A stretch of 17,284 bases of DNA, taken from positions 1 to 17,284 of the forward strand of contig JACCSZ010000368.1 of NCBI GenBank assembly GCA_013812695.1, given 5' to 3'. This stretch comes from Gemmatimonadales bacterium. Its GTDB lineage: Bacteria > Gemmatimonadota > Gemmatimonadetes > Gemmatimonadales > GWC2-71-9. Within the stretch, counting starts at the first letter, position 1. Each line of letters starts with the position of its first letter. The notes under the pieces are model-generated. The model did not search any database and was not told the DNA's origin. It saw nothing but the letters and a program-made list of their open reading frames with translations. Of this stretch, positions 1-7,434 are shown one piece after another. A program made the position numbers and the translations under genes.

Positions 1-27
1 GCCCGAGCGTGGCTGGAGGCGCCATGA
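1..27 (+). CDS. possible C-terminal tail of an upstream operon gene (partial)
   Basis: Frame 1 is open from the window edge, reads ARAWLEAP and stops at TGA 25-27. That stop overlaps the ATG at 24 of the next gene in the ATGA arrangement that recurs through this operon. Only nine codons are visible, so no function can be given. The other two forward frames are also open here, so the call rests only on the overlap pattern. If right, the operon begins upstream of this window. Confidence 0.35.
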   Translation, partial: ARAWLEAP

Positions 28-374
28 CGACCGCGACGCAGATCGCCCTCGACCGGGTGACGCGAGTGCCGGGTGTCCGGGGCGCGCTGGTGGTGGCCGC
101 CTCCGACGGCCTGGTGGTGGCCGAGCAACTCATGGATGGCGTGGACGGCCAGGCGGCAGCGGCGCTGACCGGAAGCCTGATCGGGCGGCTCGCCCGCACG
201 GCCGAGAGCGCCGGCCTGCGCCCGCCCGCGTTCATGCATCTGCGGGGCGCGGCCGGCAGCATTCTCGCGGCGCCCGGTCCCGAGGATCTCGTGCTGGTGG
301 CCGTGGTGGGGCCCGGCGCCAACCTCGGCCTCGCGCGGCTCGAGATGATCGAGGCGGCGGGGGGCCTCGGCTGA
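24..374 (+). CDS. roadblock/LC7 domain protein (MglB-like regulator of a small GTPase)
   Basis: This 116-residue protein is about the size of a single roadblock/LC7 domain. The opening helix is followed by a VPGVRGALVV strand, then a DGLVVAEQ turn, a central Ala-rich helix, and a second strand set (ILAAPGPEDLVLVAVV) with the closing GLARLEM helix, as is usual in the family. Roadblock proteins such as MglB bind Ras-like GTPases as dimers and can act as GTPase-activating proteins or scaffolds. That role fits here because an MglA-like GTPase lies two genes downstream. I chose ATG 24 because GGAGG at 15-19 precedes it; the GTG at 9 would add five residues and lies before this ribosome site. Its stop overlaps the next start (TGATG, 372-376). 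The domain is well supported; the partner is inferred from context. Confidence 0.85.
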   Translation: MTTATQIALDRVTRVPGVRGALVVAASDGLVVAEQLMDGVDGQAAAALTGSLIGRLARTAESAGLRPPAFMHLRGAAGSILAAPGPEDLVLVAVVGPGANLGLARLEMIEAAGGLG

Positions 375-838
375 TGCGCGCGCTCGAGCCGTGGGTGGCG
401 CAGCCGCTGGAAACGTTCCTCGCCGAGAGCGCGGCGCGGCTCACGCTCCTCATGACCAGCTCCGGGCAGGTGGTGGCGCAACACGGCTTCTCGCGATCGC
501 TCGACGTCATGACCGCCGCGGCGCTGGGCGCGGGTATCATCGCCTCGACGGAAGAGCTCGCCCGGCTCATGGGCGCGGCGCGCTTCGAGGCCGTGGTGCA
601 CCACGGGCAGCAGCAGAGCTGCATGCTGGCCGCATTCGGCACCGCGCGCGGGCGGTGGATCGGCCTGGTGGTCTATGGGCCCGAGACCTCGGTCGGCATC
701 GTCCGGCTGTTCTTCGACCAGATGGTACGACAACTCGCCGCGGCCGCACCGCGTGAGCAGCCGACTCAGCCGCAGATGCTGGCGGAGAACTTCGAGACCG
801 AGCTGAACACGAGCCTCAACGCGCTGTTCGGACGGTAG
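374..838 (+). CDS. second, divergent roadblock/LC7-like protein
   Basis: This 154-residue protein has a roadblock-like core (about residues 22-120). It contains a TLLMTSSGQVVAQHG strand-turn-strand, a MTAAALGAGIIAS helix, a QQSCMLAAFG strand and a WIGLVVYGPETSVGIVRLFF strand-helix. The last 30 or so residues form a polar Gln- and Glu-rich tail ending NTSLNALFGR, which the previous gene lacks. It starts within the stop codon of that gene (TGATG) and ends five bases before the GTPase gene. Two unlike roadblock proteins followed by an MglA-like GTPase suggest a heteromeric regulator of that GTPase, with one subunit perhaps linking it to other operon products. That is inference; the domain call rests on pattern and size. 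Confidence 0.75.
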   Translation: MRALEPWVAQPLETFLAESAARLTLLMTSSGQVVAQHGFSRSLDVMTAAALGAGIIASTEELARLMGAARFEAVVHHGQQQSCMLAAFGTARGRWIGLVVYGPETSVGIVRLFFDQMVRQLAAAAPREQPTQPQMLAENFETELNTSLNALFGR

Positions 839-843
839 CCGGC

Positions 844-1446
844 ATGTCTCTCGTCAACTTCACGGCGCGCGAGATCACCTGCAAGCTCGTCTACTACGGG
901 CCGGGGCGGTCCGGGAAGACGACCAACCTGCAGTACGTCCACGGGCGCGTTCCGGAGAGCCGCCGGGGGCGCATGGTCTCGCTCGCGACCCAGACGGATC
1001 GCACGCTCTTCTTCGACTTCCTGCCGTTGGAGCTGGGAACGATCTCCGGGTTCACGACCAAGTTTCAGCTCTACACGGTTCCGGGCCAGAGCTACTACAA
1101 CGCCACCCGGAAGCTCGTCCTGCAGGGCTCCGACGGAGTGGTGTTCGTGGGCGACAGCCAGGCCCGCCGCTTCGACGACAACCTCCAGAGCCTGCAGAAC
1201 CTGCAGGACAACCTGCTCGCGCAGGGGGTGGACATCCGCCAGCTACCGGTCGTGTTCCAGTACAACAAGCAGGACCTGCCGAGCGACCTGATTCTCTCGC
1301 ACGAGGAGATGGACGACGCGCTCAACTTTCGCGCGGTGCCGAGCTTCGGCGCCGACGCGCTGCACGGGCACGGCGTGTTCGAGACGTTGCGCGGCATTTC
1401 GGAGCTGGTGCTCAAACGGCTGGCGGTGGGAGCCTCGGTCGCGTGA
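844..1446 (+). CDS. mglA: MglA-like Ras-family small GTPase
   Basis: This 200-residue cytoplasmic GTPase matches MglA (about 195 residues) in length and in the placement of key residues. The P-loop is GPGRSGKTT (19-27). An arginine within TDRTLFFD falls at residue 53, where MglA carries its intrinsic catalytic arginine. The switch II motif is TVPGQ (78-82), with Thr78 replacing the usual Asp and Gln82 present. The guanine-specificity motif NKQD is at 141-144. MglA proteins switch between GTP and GDP states to set cell polarity and drive gliding or type IV pilus motility, controlled by MglB roadblock proteins. Here two roadblock genes precede it and chemosensory genes follow, so it is probably the output or polarity switch of this system. 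The next gene starts inside its stop (GTGA). The symbol reflects family membership, not proven orthology. Confidence 0.9.
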   Translation: MSLVNFTAREITCKLVYYGPGRSGKTTNLQYVHGRVPESRRGRMVSLATQTDRTLFFDFLPLELGTISGFTTKFQLYTVPGQSYYNATRKLVLQGSDGVVFVGDSQARRFDDNLQSLQNLQDNLLAQGVDIRQLPVVFQYNKQDLPSDLILSHEEMDDALNFRAVPSFGADALHGHGVFETLRGISELVLKRLAVGASVA

Positions 1447-3461
1447 CCGTCACCCTCAATCCGCTGTACCGCTTCGACACCCTCGTGGTGGGCGCGGCCA
1501 ACCGGCTGGCGGTCACCGCGGCCAAGGCCGTGGCCGAGGCCCCCGGTACGGTCTACAACCCGCTCTTCATCTACGCGCGCCCGGGCCTCGGCAAGACCCA
1601 CCTGCTGATGGCCATCGGGCACGCCGCGCGGGCGATCAATCCTCGGCTCACGGTCGAATACCTCACGCTGGACGAGTTCGTCGAGGCGTTCCACGCCGCG
1701 ATCGCCGCCGGCCACGGCGAAGCCTACCGCAAGCGGTTCCACGACGTGGACCTGCTCCTGGTGGACGATGTCCAGTTTCTCACGCACCGCCGCGAGATGC
1801 AGGCGGAGCTGCTCCGGCTGACCGATGCGCTCCAGGCCGCCAACCGTCAGATCGTGCTGACCAGCGACCGGCCTCCGGCCGAGATCGAGGCGCTCGACGA
1901 CCGCCTGATCCGCCGGTTCGCCGGCGGCCTGATCATCGACGTCTCGGCCCCGGACTACGAGACTCGCGTCGCCATCCTGCGGCGGAAGGCCGAGGAGCGG
2001 CGCGCGGCCTTTGGCGACGGCGTGCTCGAGGCCGTCGCTACGCTCGGCATCGACAACGTCCGCGAGCTCCTGGGCGCCCTCAACCGGCTGATCGCCTTCC
2101 AGGCGGTGAGCGAAAAACCGTTGCGGCCCGATGAGGCCAGACTGCTCGTGGGGGGTGGGGCGGAGCGGGGGGAGGCCATCAATGGCCGGCATGTCGTCGA
2201 GGGCGCGCACTCACCGCCGGCGCCGCCCGTGACGGCCGCGCCCGCCCTGGCTCCGCCTCCCGCGGCACCGGGCTTCAGCGAGTTCGATGACTTCCTCTCC
2301 GAGATTGCCGCGACCGTGGCTCACCAGGTCGACGCGTGGCGCGGCAAGGTCGGCGCTGCGATCCTGCGCTGGCAGGGCGAAGGGTTTCGGACCACGCAGC
2401 TCGAGGCCTTGCTGGCGCAGGAGATGGTGGCCGATCCGGCGCGGGCGCTCCGAGACTTCGAGGAGGACGTCGAGCGGCTGCAGGGGATGCAGACCGAGGC
2501 CGCCGCGCTCGCGCCCGCGCTCGCCGGCTCGGCCGTGTTCCGGGATCCGGCGGACTTGGGCGCCGCCCGCGAAGTCCTCCGGCAGGCACGGGAGGAAGGG
2601 CCACCGCCACCGGCTCCGTCGCCGCTCTGGCGGCTGGACGCGTTGGTCGAGACCGCGGCCAATCGAGTCGTGGTGGAGGCGGTGCGCGCCGTCGCGGCGG
2701 AGCCAGGGCAAGGCTACAACCCGCTGGTGCTCGTCGGCGCCGGATCGTTCGGCAAGACGCACATGCTGCACGCGCTCGGCATCGCCCTCGCCGAGCGCGG
2801 CGGGCCGGTCGCCTGCCTCAGCGCGCCCGAATTCACCGGCGAGCTCATCGAGGCCATCGATCGCGACGCCGTCGCCGCCTGGCGCGGCCGCTACCGGCGG
2901 GCCACGGCGTTCCTCCTCGACGACGTCCATCTCATTGCCGACAAGGACCGGACGCAGGAAGAGCTTTTCGTGCTGTTCAACGTGCTCATCGGTGCCGGCC
3001 GGCAGCTCGTCTTTACGTCCGCGGTGCCGCTCGCCCAGCTGGCGGGCGTTGAGGCGCGGCTCCGCTCTCGGCTCGAGGGCGGCCTGGTCGTAGAGCTCCC
3101 GGCCCCCGACGCGGCGGTCCGCGAACGGGTTCTCGCGCTCGAGCTCGCGACGCGGCTCGGGACGGCCGATGCCGAGCTCACGGGCTACCTCGCGTCCCGG
3201 CCGGCGGATTCCATCCGCGCGGCGCAGGCGCTCCTGCAGCGGGTGCTCGAGGCGGCCTCGGCCAAAGGGATCACCCCGAACGCGGCGTTCGCGCGCGCGC
3301 TGCTCGAGGAGCCGCCGACCGATGCATCGGCGCCCCGGCGGGCTCCGGGGTCCCGCTCGAGCGGTATCGTAGCGGCCGGCGCGGCCGCCAGTCGGAGCCG
3401 CGAGAAGATGGTGTGGGAGTGGCCCGAGACCGGCGAGCGCCTCATCGAGGAGTGGCGCTGA
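1443..3461 (+). CDS. tandem DnaA-type AAA+ ATPase without DNA-binding domain
   Basis: This 672-residue protein holds two DnaA-domain-III-like AAA+ modules. Module 1 starts at the very N-terminus with NPLYRFDTLVVGAANR. It has a P-loop ARPGLGKTH (45-53), Walker B LLLVDDVQFL with Asp108-Asp109, sensor 1 VLTSDRPP, an arginine-finger segment DDRLIRRF and a sensor 2 stretch NVRELLGALNRL. Module 2 begins near residue 393 (SPLWRLDALVETAANR) with P-loop GAGSFGKTH (432-440), Walker B FLLDDVHLI (Asp493-Asp494), a degraded sensor 1 (FTSAVPL) and ARLRSRLEGG. DnaA domains I and IV (partner and DnaA-box binding) are absent. The linker, about 225-392, is Pro/Ala-rich then helical. The C-terminus is disordered-looking and ends in an aromatic-acidic tail. 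DnaA itself starts replication, but this context with MglA and Che genes suggests a different ATP-driven role. GTG start within the mglA stop; stop overlaps the next gene. Confidence 0.88.
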   Translation: MTVTLNPLYRFDTLVVGAANRLAVTAAKAVAEAPGTVYNPLFIYARPGLGKTHLLMAIGHAARAINPRLTVEYLTLDEFVEAFHAAIAAGHGEAYRKRFHDVDLLLVDDVQFLTHRREMQAELLRLTDALQAANRQIVLTSDRPPAEIEALDDRLIRRFAGGLIIDVSAPDYETRVAILRRKAEERRAAFGDGVLEAVATLGIDNVRELLGALNRLIAFQAVSEKPLRPDEARLLVGGGAERGEAINGRHVVEGAHSPPAPPVTAAPALAPPPAAPGFSEFDDFLSEIAATVAHQVDAWRGKVGAAILRWQGEGFRTTQLEALLAQEMVADPARALRDFEEDVERLQGMQTEAAALAPALAGSAVFRDPADLGAAREVLRQAREEGPPPPAPSPLWRLDALVETAANRVVVEAVRAVAAEPGQGYNPLVLVGAGSFGKTHMLHALGIALAERGGPVACLSAPEFTGELIEAIDRDAVAAWRGRYRRATAFLLDDVHLIADKDRTQEELFVLFNVLIGAGRQLVFTSAVPLAQLAGVEARLRSRLEGGLVVELPAPDAAVRERVLALELATRLGTADAELTGYLASRPADSIRAAQALLQRVLEAASAKGITPNAAFARALLEEPPTDASAPRRAPGSRSSGIVAAGAAASRSREKMVWEWPETGERLIEEWR

Positions 3462-5077
3462 TGGCGATCAAGGGAAGCCTCAAGGAAGCCAGCCTGCCGG
3501 ACGTCATCCAGCTCCTGTTTCTGGGGCGACGGACCGGGTGCCTGGCGCTCGCCGACCGGCACAACTTCGGCACCATCTACTTCGAGGACGGGCACATCGT
3601 CTACGCCGCGATCGTGAACCGTCGGGACCGGCTGGGCGACATCCTGGTGAGACGCGGTCGAATCACGCCGGACACGCTCCAGCAGGCGATCGCGCGGCAG
3701 GAAGAAAACCGCGGGCACAAGCTGGGCGAAATCCTGGTCGAGCTGGGCGCGCTCCCGAGGGAAGAGCTCGAGAGCTACATGCGACTCCAGATCGAGGAGG
3801 CCGTGTACTACCTGTTCACCTGGACGTCGGGCACGTTCAATTTCGAGGCGAGCGTGCGGCCGGAGCAGGAGGATTTCCTGGTCCGGATCAATCCCGAGTA
3901 CCTGCTGCTCGAGGGCGCGCGGCGGGTGGACGAGTGGAGCCTGATCGAGAAGAAGATCCCATCGTTCGATCTGATCTTCTCGGTCGATGCCGCCCACCTC
4001 GGGCAGTCCGCGCCCGAGCTGTCGGCGCAGCAACGGCGGCTGGTGCCGCTGCTCGACGGCACGCACGACGTGCAATCGCTCATCGAGGCGTCCGGACTGG
4101 TGGAGTTCGAGGTCGGGAAGGCGCTGTTTGGTCTGATCGCCGCAGGCTTCGCCCACCGGGTCGGGACCTCGGCCCCGGTCGCGCCGAGAGTGAACGATGG
4201 GCGCGTCGACGAGCATCGGAACCTCGGCATCGCGTTCTACAAGGCGGCGATGCTCGACGAGGCGCTCCGCGAGTTCCGGCGGGTGGCCGAGCTCCGACCC
4301 GCGGATGCGAGGGCGCCCTTCTACCTCGGACTGATCGCGGTGCGGCAGACTAGATGGGAAGAAGCCGCCGCGGCGTTCCGGCAGGCGGCTGAGGCGGACG
4401 GTGGGAAGCCCGCGGCGCTTCATAACCTGGGCTACGCGCTCGAGCGGGTCGGCCGGCTGGACGAGGCGGAGGCCGCCTTCGGCGAGGCGGCCGCACGCGC
4501 CCGGGAAGACGCGCGCATCATGCTTGGCTGGAGCGTGGTGGCGCTCAAACGGGCGGCGCACCGGGTCGCGCACGCGCGCCTGGCCCGCACGGTCGAACTG
4601 CTCGGCGCCAAGTCTGCGCCGGCCGTCTGGTACTGGGCGCAGACGCTCGCCTGCGCGGGCCTCGAGGACGGCGCGGGAGCGATCGGGGCCGCCCGAGCGG
4701 GGACCGAGGCGTATCCCGGGAATGCGGTACTGCAGAACAACCTGGCCGTGCTGCTCGAGGCGATGGGGGACGTGGCCGGCGCCGAGCAGGCGCTCCGGGT
4801 AGCGCTCGCCGAAGAGCCGTCGCTGCCCCAGGTGTCGAAGAACCTCGCGGACATCCTCTACCGGAACGGGCGCTACGACGAGGCGCGCGAGGCGTACGAG
4901 CGGGCCGCCAAGCTCGCCCCGGACCTGGGAGACGACCTGTACTTCAAACTGGGCAACATCGCCTACAAGCGGCGCGACAAACCGATGGCCCGCGAGAGCT
5001 GGAGCCGCGCGACCATCCTCAACCCAGGCCACGCCCTCGCACGCGCCAACCTCGACATGCTGGACCTCGCGCCGTGA
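3461..5077 (+). CDS. DUF4388 (PATAN-type) protein with MshEN-like motifs and C-terminal TPR repeats
   Basis: The product is 538 residues from ATG 3461, which overlaps the preceding stop (TGATG). A longer reading from 3413 would run into the upstream gene and is rejected. The N-terminus (KGSLKEASLPDVIQLL, then GTIYFEDGHIVYA) is a typical DUF4388 start. Residues 57-80 and 87-110 are two matching motifs, RLGDILVRRG and KLGEILVELG, each ending in Leu-rich helix plus Gln, as in MshEN c-di-GMP-binding domains. The segment to about 170 continues the DUF4388 region. Residues about 190-235 look like a small winged-helix-like unit, and about 245-538 form roughly eight TPR repeats. There is no signal peptide or membrane helix. 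DUF4388 proteins often occur with GTPase and signalling genes. The likely role is a cytoplasmic scaffold or signal receiver linking GTPase and chemosensory parts; c-di-GMP binding is inference. Confidence 0.85.
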   Translation: MAIKGSLKEASLPDVIQLLFLGRRTGCLALADRHNFGTIYFEDGHIVYAAIVNRRDRLGDILVRRGRITPDTLQQAIARQEENRGHKLGEILVELGALPREELESYMRLQIEEAVYYLFTWTSGTFNFEASVRPEQEDFLVRINPEYLLLEGARRVDEWSLIEKKIPSFDLIFSVDAAHLGQSAPELSAQQRRLVPLLDGTHDVQSLIEASGLVEFEVGKALFGLIAAGFAHRVGTSAPVAPRVNDGRVDEHRNLGIAFYKAAMLDEALREFRRVAELRPADARAPFYLGLIAVRQTRWEEAAAAFRQAAEADGGKPAALHNLGYALERVGRLDEAEAAFGEAAARAREDARIMLGWSVVALKRAAHRVAHARLARTVELLGAKSAPAVWYWAQTLACAGLEDGAGAIGAARAGTEAYPGNAVLQNNLAVLLEAMGDVAGAEQALRVALAEEPSLPQVSKNLADILYRNGRYDEAREAYERAAKLAPDLGDDLYFKLGNIAYKRRDKPMARESWSRATILNPGHALARANLDMLDLAP

Positions 5078-5892
5078 CGGCCGACGAGACCGGCTTCGCA
5101 CTGTTGGCGCGGCAGATCGCCCGTACCAGCGGGTTCGCGCTCGAGGGCTACAAGGACAAGTGCGTCCGGCGGCGGATCGCGGTCCGGATGCGCGCATGCG
5201 GGGTGCACACCTACGACGACTACCGTACGCTGCTCGACGGCTCGCCGGCTGAAAACGAGCGGCTCCGGGACGCGCTGACGATCAACGTTACCCGATTCTA
5301 CCGGAACGCCGACACCTGGAACCTGCTCCGGCGCGAGGTGCTCCCGGCGCTGCTCGACCCGGGGCGCACCGATGTCCGGGTGTGGAGCGCGGGATGCGCC
5401 TCGGGCGAAGAGCCCTACACGATCGCCATGCTGGCCGCGAGCCACCTCGACACGGCCGGACGCGGCGACGAGCTGGCCCGATTCGGCGTCGATGCCACCG
5501 ACATCGACCGCGTGAGTCTCGACCGCGCCCGTGCGGCCTGCTATGGGACCGGCGGGCTGACCGAGATGCCGGCCGACGTGGCCCGGCCCTACTTCGAGAC
5601 CGCGGGCACCGAGCGGCGCGTGGTCGACCGGGTCCGCCGCCGGGTGCGGGTCTGCCGGCTCGACTTGAGCCGCGACCGGCCGATCCGGACCGACTATCAC
5701 CTCATTCTCTGCCGAAACGTCGTGATCTACTTCGACCGTGCCCTGCAGGAACGCTTGTTCCGGACGTTCGCGGACGCGCTCGCCCCCGGCGGATACCTCG
5801 TACTCGGCAAGGTCGAGACCCTGTTTGGTCCAGCGCGCGACCGTTTGACCCTCGTCGATCCGCGCGAGCGAGTGTACCGGAGGCCGCAGTGA
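5074..5892 (+). CDS. cheR: chemotaxis protein methyltransferase CheR
   Basis: CheR transfers methyl groups from S-adenosylmethionine to receptor glutamates during adaptation. At 272 residues it has the usual length. The N-terminal helical domain carries FALEGYKDKCVRRRIAVRM and INVTRFYRNADTW. The SAM-binding motif VWSAGCASGEEPYTIAM starts at residue 103. The LILCRNVVIYFD motif (210-221) and the closing GGYLVLGKVETL strand and loop complete the fold. There is no TPR extension, unlike some delta-proteobacterial CheR fusions, although TPR proteins flank this che block. The gene starts with GTG inside the stop of the DUF4388 gene and overlaps cheD the same way, so translation is probably coupled. 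Confidence 0.95.
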   Translation: MTADETGFALLARQIARTSGFALEGYKDKCVRRRIAVRMRACGVHTYDDYRTLLDGSPAENERLRDALTINVTRFYRNADTWNLLRREVLPALLDPGRTDVRVWSAGCASGEEPYTIAMLAASHLDTAGRGDELARFGVDATDIDRVSLDRARAACYGTGGLTEMPADVARPYFETAGTERRVVDRVRRRVRVCRLDLSRDRPIRTDYHLILCRNVVIYFDRALQERLFRTFADALAPGGYLVLGKVETLFGPARDRLTLVDPRERVYRRPQ

Positions 5893-6377
5893 CGGACAGC
5901 GAAATCGTCGTCCGGGTGGCGGACCTGCGTGCCGGCACCGGGCGCGACGTCCTGATGACCGTGGGGCTTGGCAGCTGCGTCGCCATCGTGCTCTACGATC
6001 CCGTCGTGCGCGTGGGCGGCATGGCGCATGTGCTGCTCCCGACCCCGGCACTCAGCCGCCCCGACAGCAACCCCGCGAAGTTCCCGCAGACCGCGGTCCC
6101 GCGGCTGCTGGAGCTCATGGGGCAGGACGGCGGGACGGCGCGCCGCATCACGGCGCGGCTGGTCGGCGGCGCGAGCATGTTCGCCGGGTTCGCGTCGCTG
6201 GGCACGATCCAGATGGGCGAGCGCAACATCGTGTCGTGCCGGCAGGTGCTGTATCAGCACGGCCTCGGGCTCACCGGCGAGGCGACCGGCGGCGACTTCG
6301 GGCGGACGGTCAAACTGTGGGTCGCGGACGGCCGGGTGGAAGTCAGCTCAGTGGCGCACGGTGTCCAGAATCTCTGA
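5889..6377 (+). CDS. cheD: chemoreceptor glutamine deamidase CheD
   Basis: CheD converts receptor glutamines to glutamates, creating sites for CheR. The product is 162 residues, normal for the family. The catalytic thiol motif GLGSCVAIVLYD places Cys30, and His47 follows in GGMAHVLLP, the residues used for catalysis in CheD. Later conserved stretches are RLVGGASMF, IGxRN-like MGERNIVSC and GGDFGRTVKLWV. The GTG start at 5889 overlaps the cheR stop (GTGA). The same frame is open upstream to 5382, but that part lies inside cheR and is not used. The C-terminus overlaps cheB by 17 bases. Confidence 0.93.
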   Translation: MTDSEIVVRVADLRAGTGRDVLMTVGLGSCVAIVLYDPVVRVGGMAHVLLPTPALSRPDSNPAKFPQTAVPRLLELMGQDGGTARRITARLVGGASMFAGFASLGTIQMGERNIVSCRQVLYQHGLGLTGEATGGDFGRTVKLWVADGRVEVSSVAHGVQNL

Positions 6378-7434
6378 GCCGCGGTCCGTCCTGGTCGTCG
6401 ACGACAGTCCGTTCTTCCGCCGGCTGTTGCGCGAGGTGGTGGAGGGAAGCGGCGAGTTCCAGGTGGTCGGGACCGCGCGAAACGGCATGGACGCGCTGAG
6501 GAAGGTGCACGAACATGAGCCCGATCTCGTGCTGATGGACCTCGAGATGCCCGATCTCGACGGCCTGGGCGCCATCGGCTACATCATGTCCGAATCGCCT
6601 CGCCCGATCGTCGTGGTCAGCTCGTACGCCGGGCGCGGGACGGGCGCCGCGATCCGCGCCCTCGAGCTCGGCGCCGTGGATCTCGTGGCCAAAGAGGAAG
6701 ACCGGAGCGAGCACGGGGTGGCGCGCTTCGCCGAGCGACTGCTGAGCGTGCTGCGAGCGGTGCGGGGCGCCGCGATCCTACGGATGCCGGTGCTGGCGCG
6801 CCCCGCGCGTCCACCGCGCCCGCAGGCGCTGTACACGCTGCCTGGGCGAGCGCGCCAGTGCGCGGCCATCGCGGCCTCTACCGGCGGTCCGCGCGCCCTC
6901 GCCGAAATCGTGCCGGCGCTCGTGGCCGGACAGCAAGCCGCGATCCTGATCGTGCAGCACATGCCCCCCAAGTTCACCCACAGCCTGGCCGAGCGCCTTG
7001 CGGCGCAGAGCCGGATCAACGTGGTCGAGGCGCAGCACGGCACGCCGGTGCTCGTCGATACCGCGTACGTGGCCCCGGGAGACTATCACATGCGCGTCGT
7101 CGCCGGCGCTGACGGCCTGCGGCTCGAGCTCGACCAGGACCCCGCGGTGTGGGGTGTCCGTCCCGCGGCCGATCCCCTGTTCCGGAGCGTCGCCAGAATC
7201 TTTGGCCCGCGCGCGGTCGGCGTGGTGCTCACGGGGCTGGGTCGCGACGGGGCGGAAGGGCTGCGGGCAATTCACGACGCCGGCGGGGTCGGCATCGCAC
7301 AGGACCGCGAGACGGCCACGATCTTCGGCATGCCGAACGCGGCCGTGCAGGCGGGCGGCGCCAGCCACGTCCTGCCGGTGCAGCGCATCGCCGCGCGGGT
7401 GGGGGAAGAGCTGGAGCGGATGGCGGCGCGATGA
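6361..7434 (+). CDS. cheB: protein-glutamate methylesterase/response regulator CheB
   Basis: This is a 357-residue two-domain CheB, which removes receptor methyl groups when phosphorylated by CheA. The receiver domain (about 8-125) has the acidic pair Asp14-Asp15, the phospho-acceptor Asp60 in LVLMDLEMP, a Ser-Ser in VVVSSYAG and the conserved lysine in LVAKEE, although the usual following proline is absent. After a short Pro/Arg-rich linker comes the methylesterase domain with the Ser-His-Asp triad seen in AASTGGPRAL, VQHMPPKFT and LTGLGRDGAEG. The closing MPNAAVQAG is also typical. I chose GTG 6361 because it is the only GTG, ATG or TTG that keeps the receiver intact; it overlaps cheD by 17 bases. 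Its stop overlaps the first cheW (ATGA). Confidence 0.94.
   Translation: MSRISEPRSVLVVDDSPFFRRLLREVVEGSGEFQVVGTARNGMDALRKVHEHEPDLVLMDLEMPDLDGLGAIGYIMSESPRPIVVVSSYAGRGTGAAIRALELGAVDLVAKEEDRSEHGVARFAERLLSVLRAVRGAAILRMPVLARPARPPRPQALYTLPGRARQCAAIAASTGGPRALAEIVPALVAGQQAAILIVQHMPPKFTHSLAERLAAQSRINVVEAQHGTPVLVDTAYVAPGDYHMRVVAGADGLRLELDQDPAVWGVRPAADPLFRSVARIFGPRAVGVVLTGLGRDGAEGLRAIHDAGGVGIAQDRETATIFGMPNAAVQAGGASHVLPVQRIAARVGEELERMAAR

Noticed and set aside
1095..2210. 371-codon minus-strand open frame across mglA and the tandem ATPase
   Set aside because: Both sense genes are strongly supported by motifs; this is a GC-driven shadow.
4200..5077. Repeat array within the DUF4388 gene
   Set aside because: The periodicity is at the protein level (34-residue TPR units) and is not a DNA repeat or CRISPR array.
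3185..5197. 670-codon open frame on the minus strand
   Set aside because: It lies opposite the ATPase and DUF4388/TPR genes, which have clear domains. Its Arg/Pro/Gly-rich translation shows no recognisable motif and is the expected shadow in GC-rich DNA.
5382..5888. Upstream extension of CheD in the same frame
   Set aside because: It lies wholly inside cheR; CheD begins near its catalytic motif and GTG 5889 gives the normal length.
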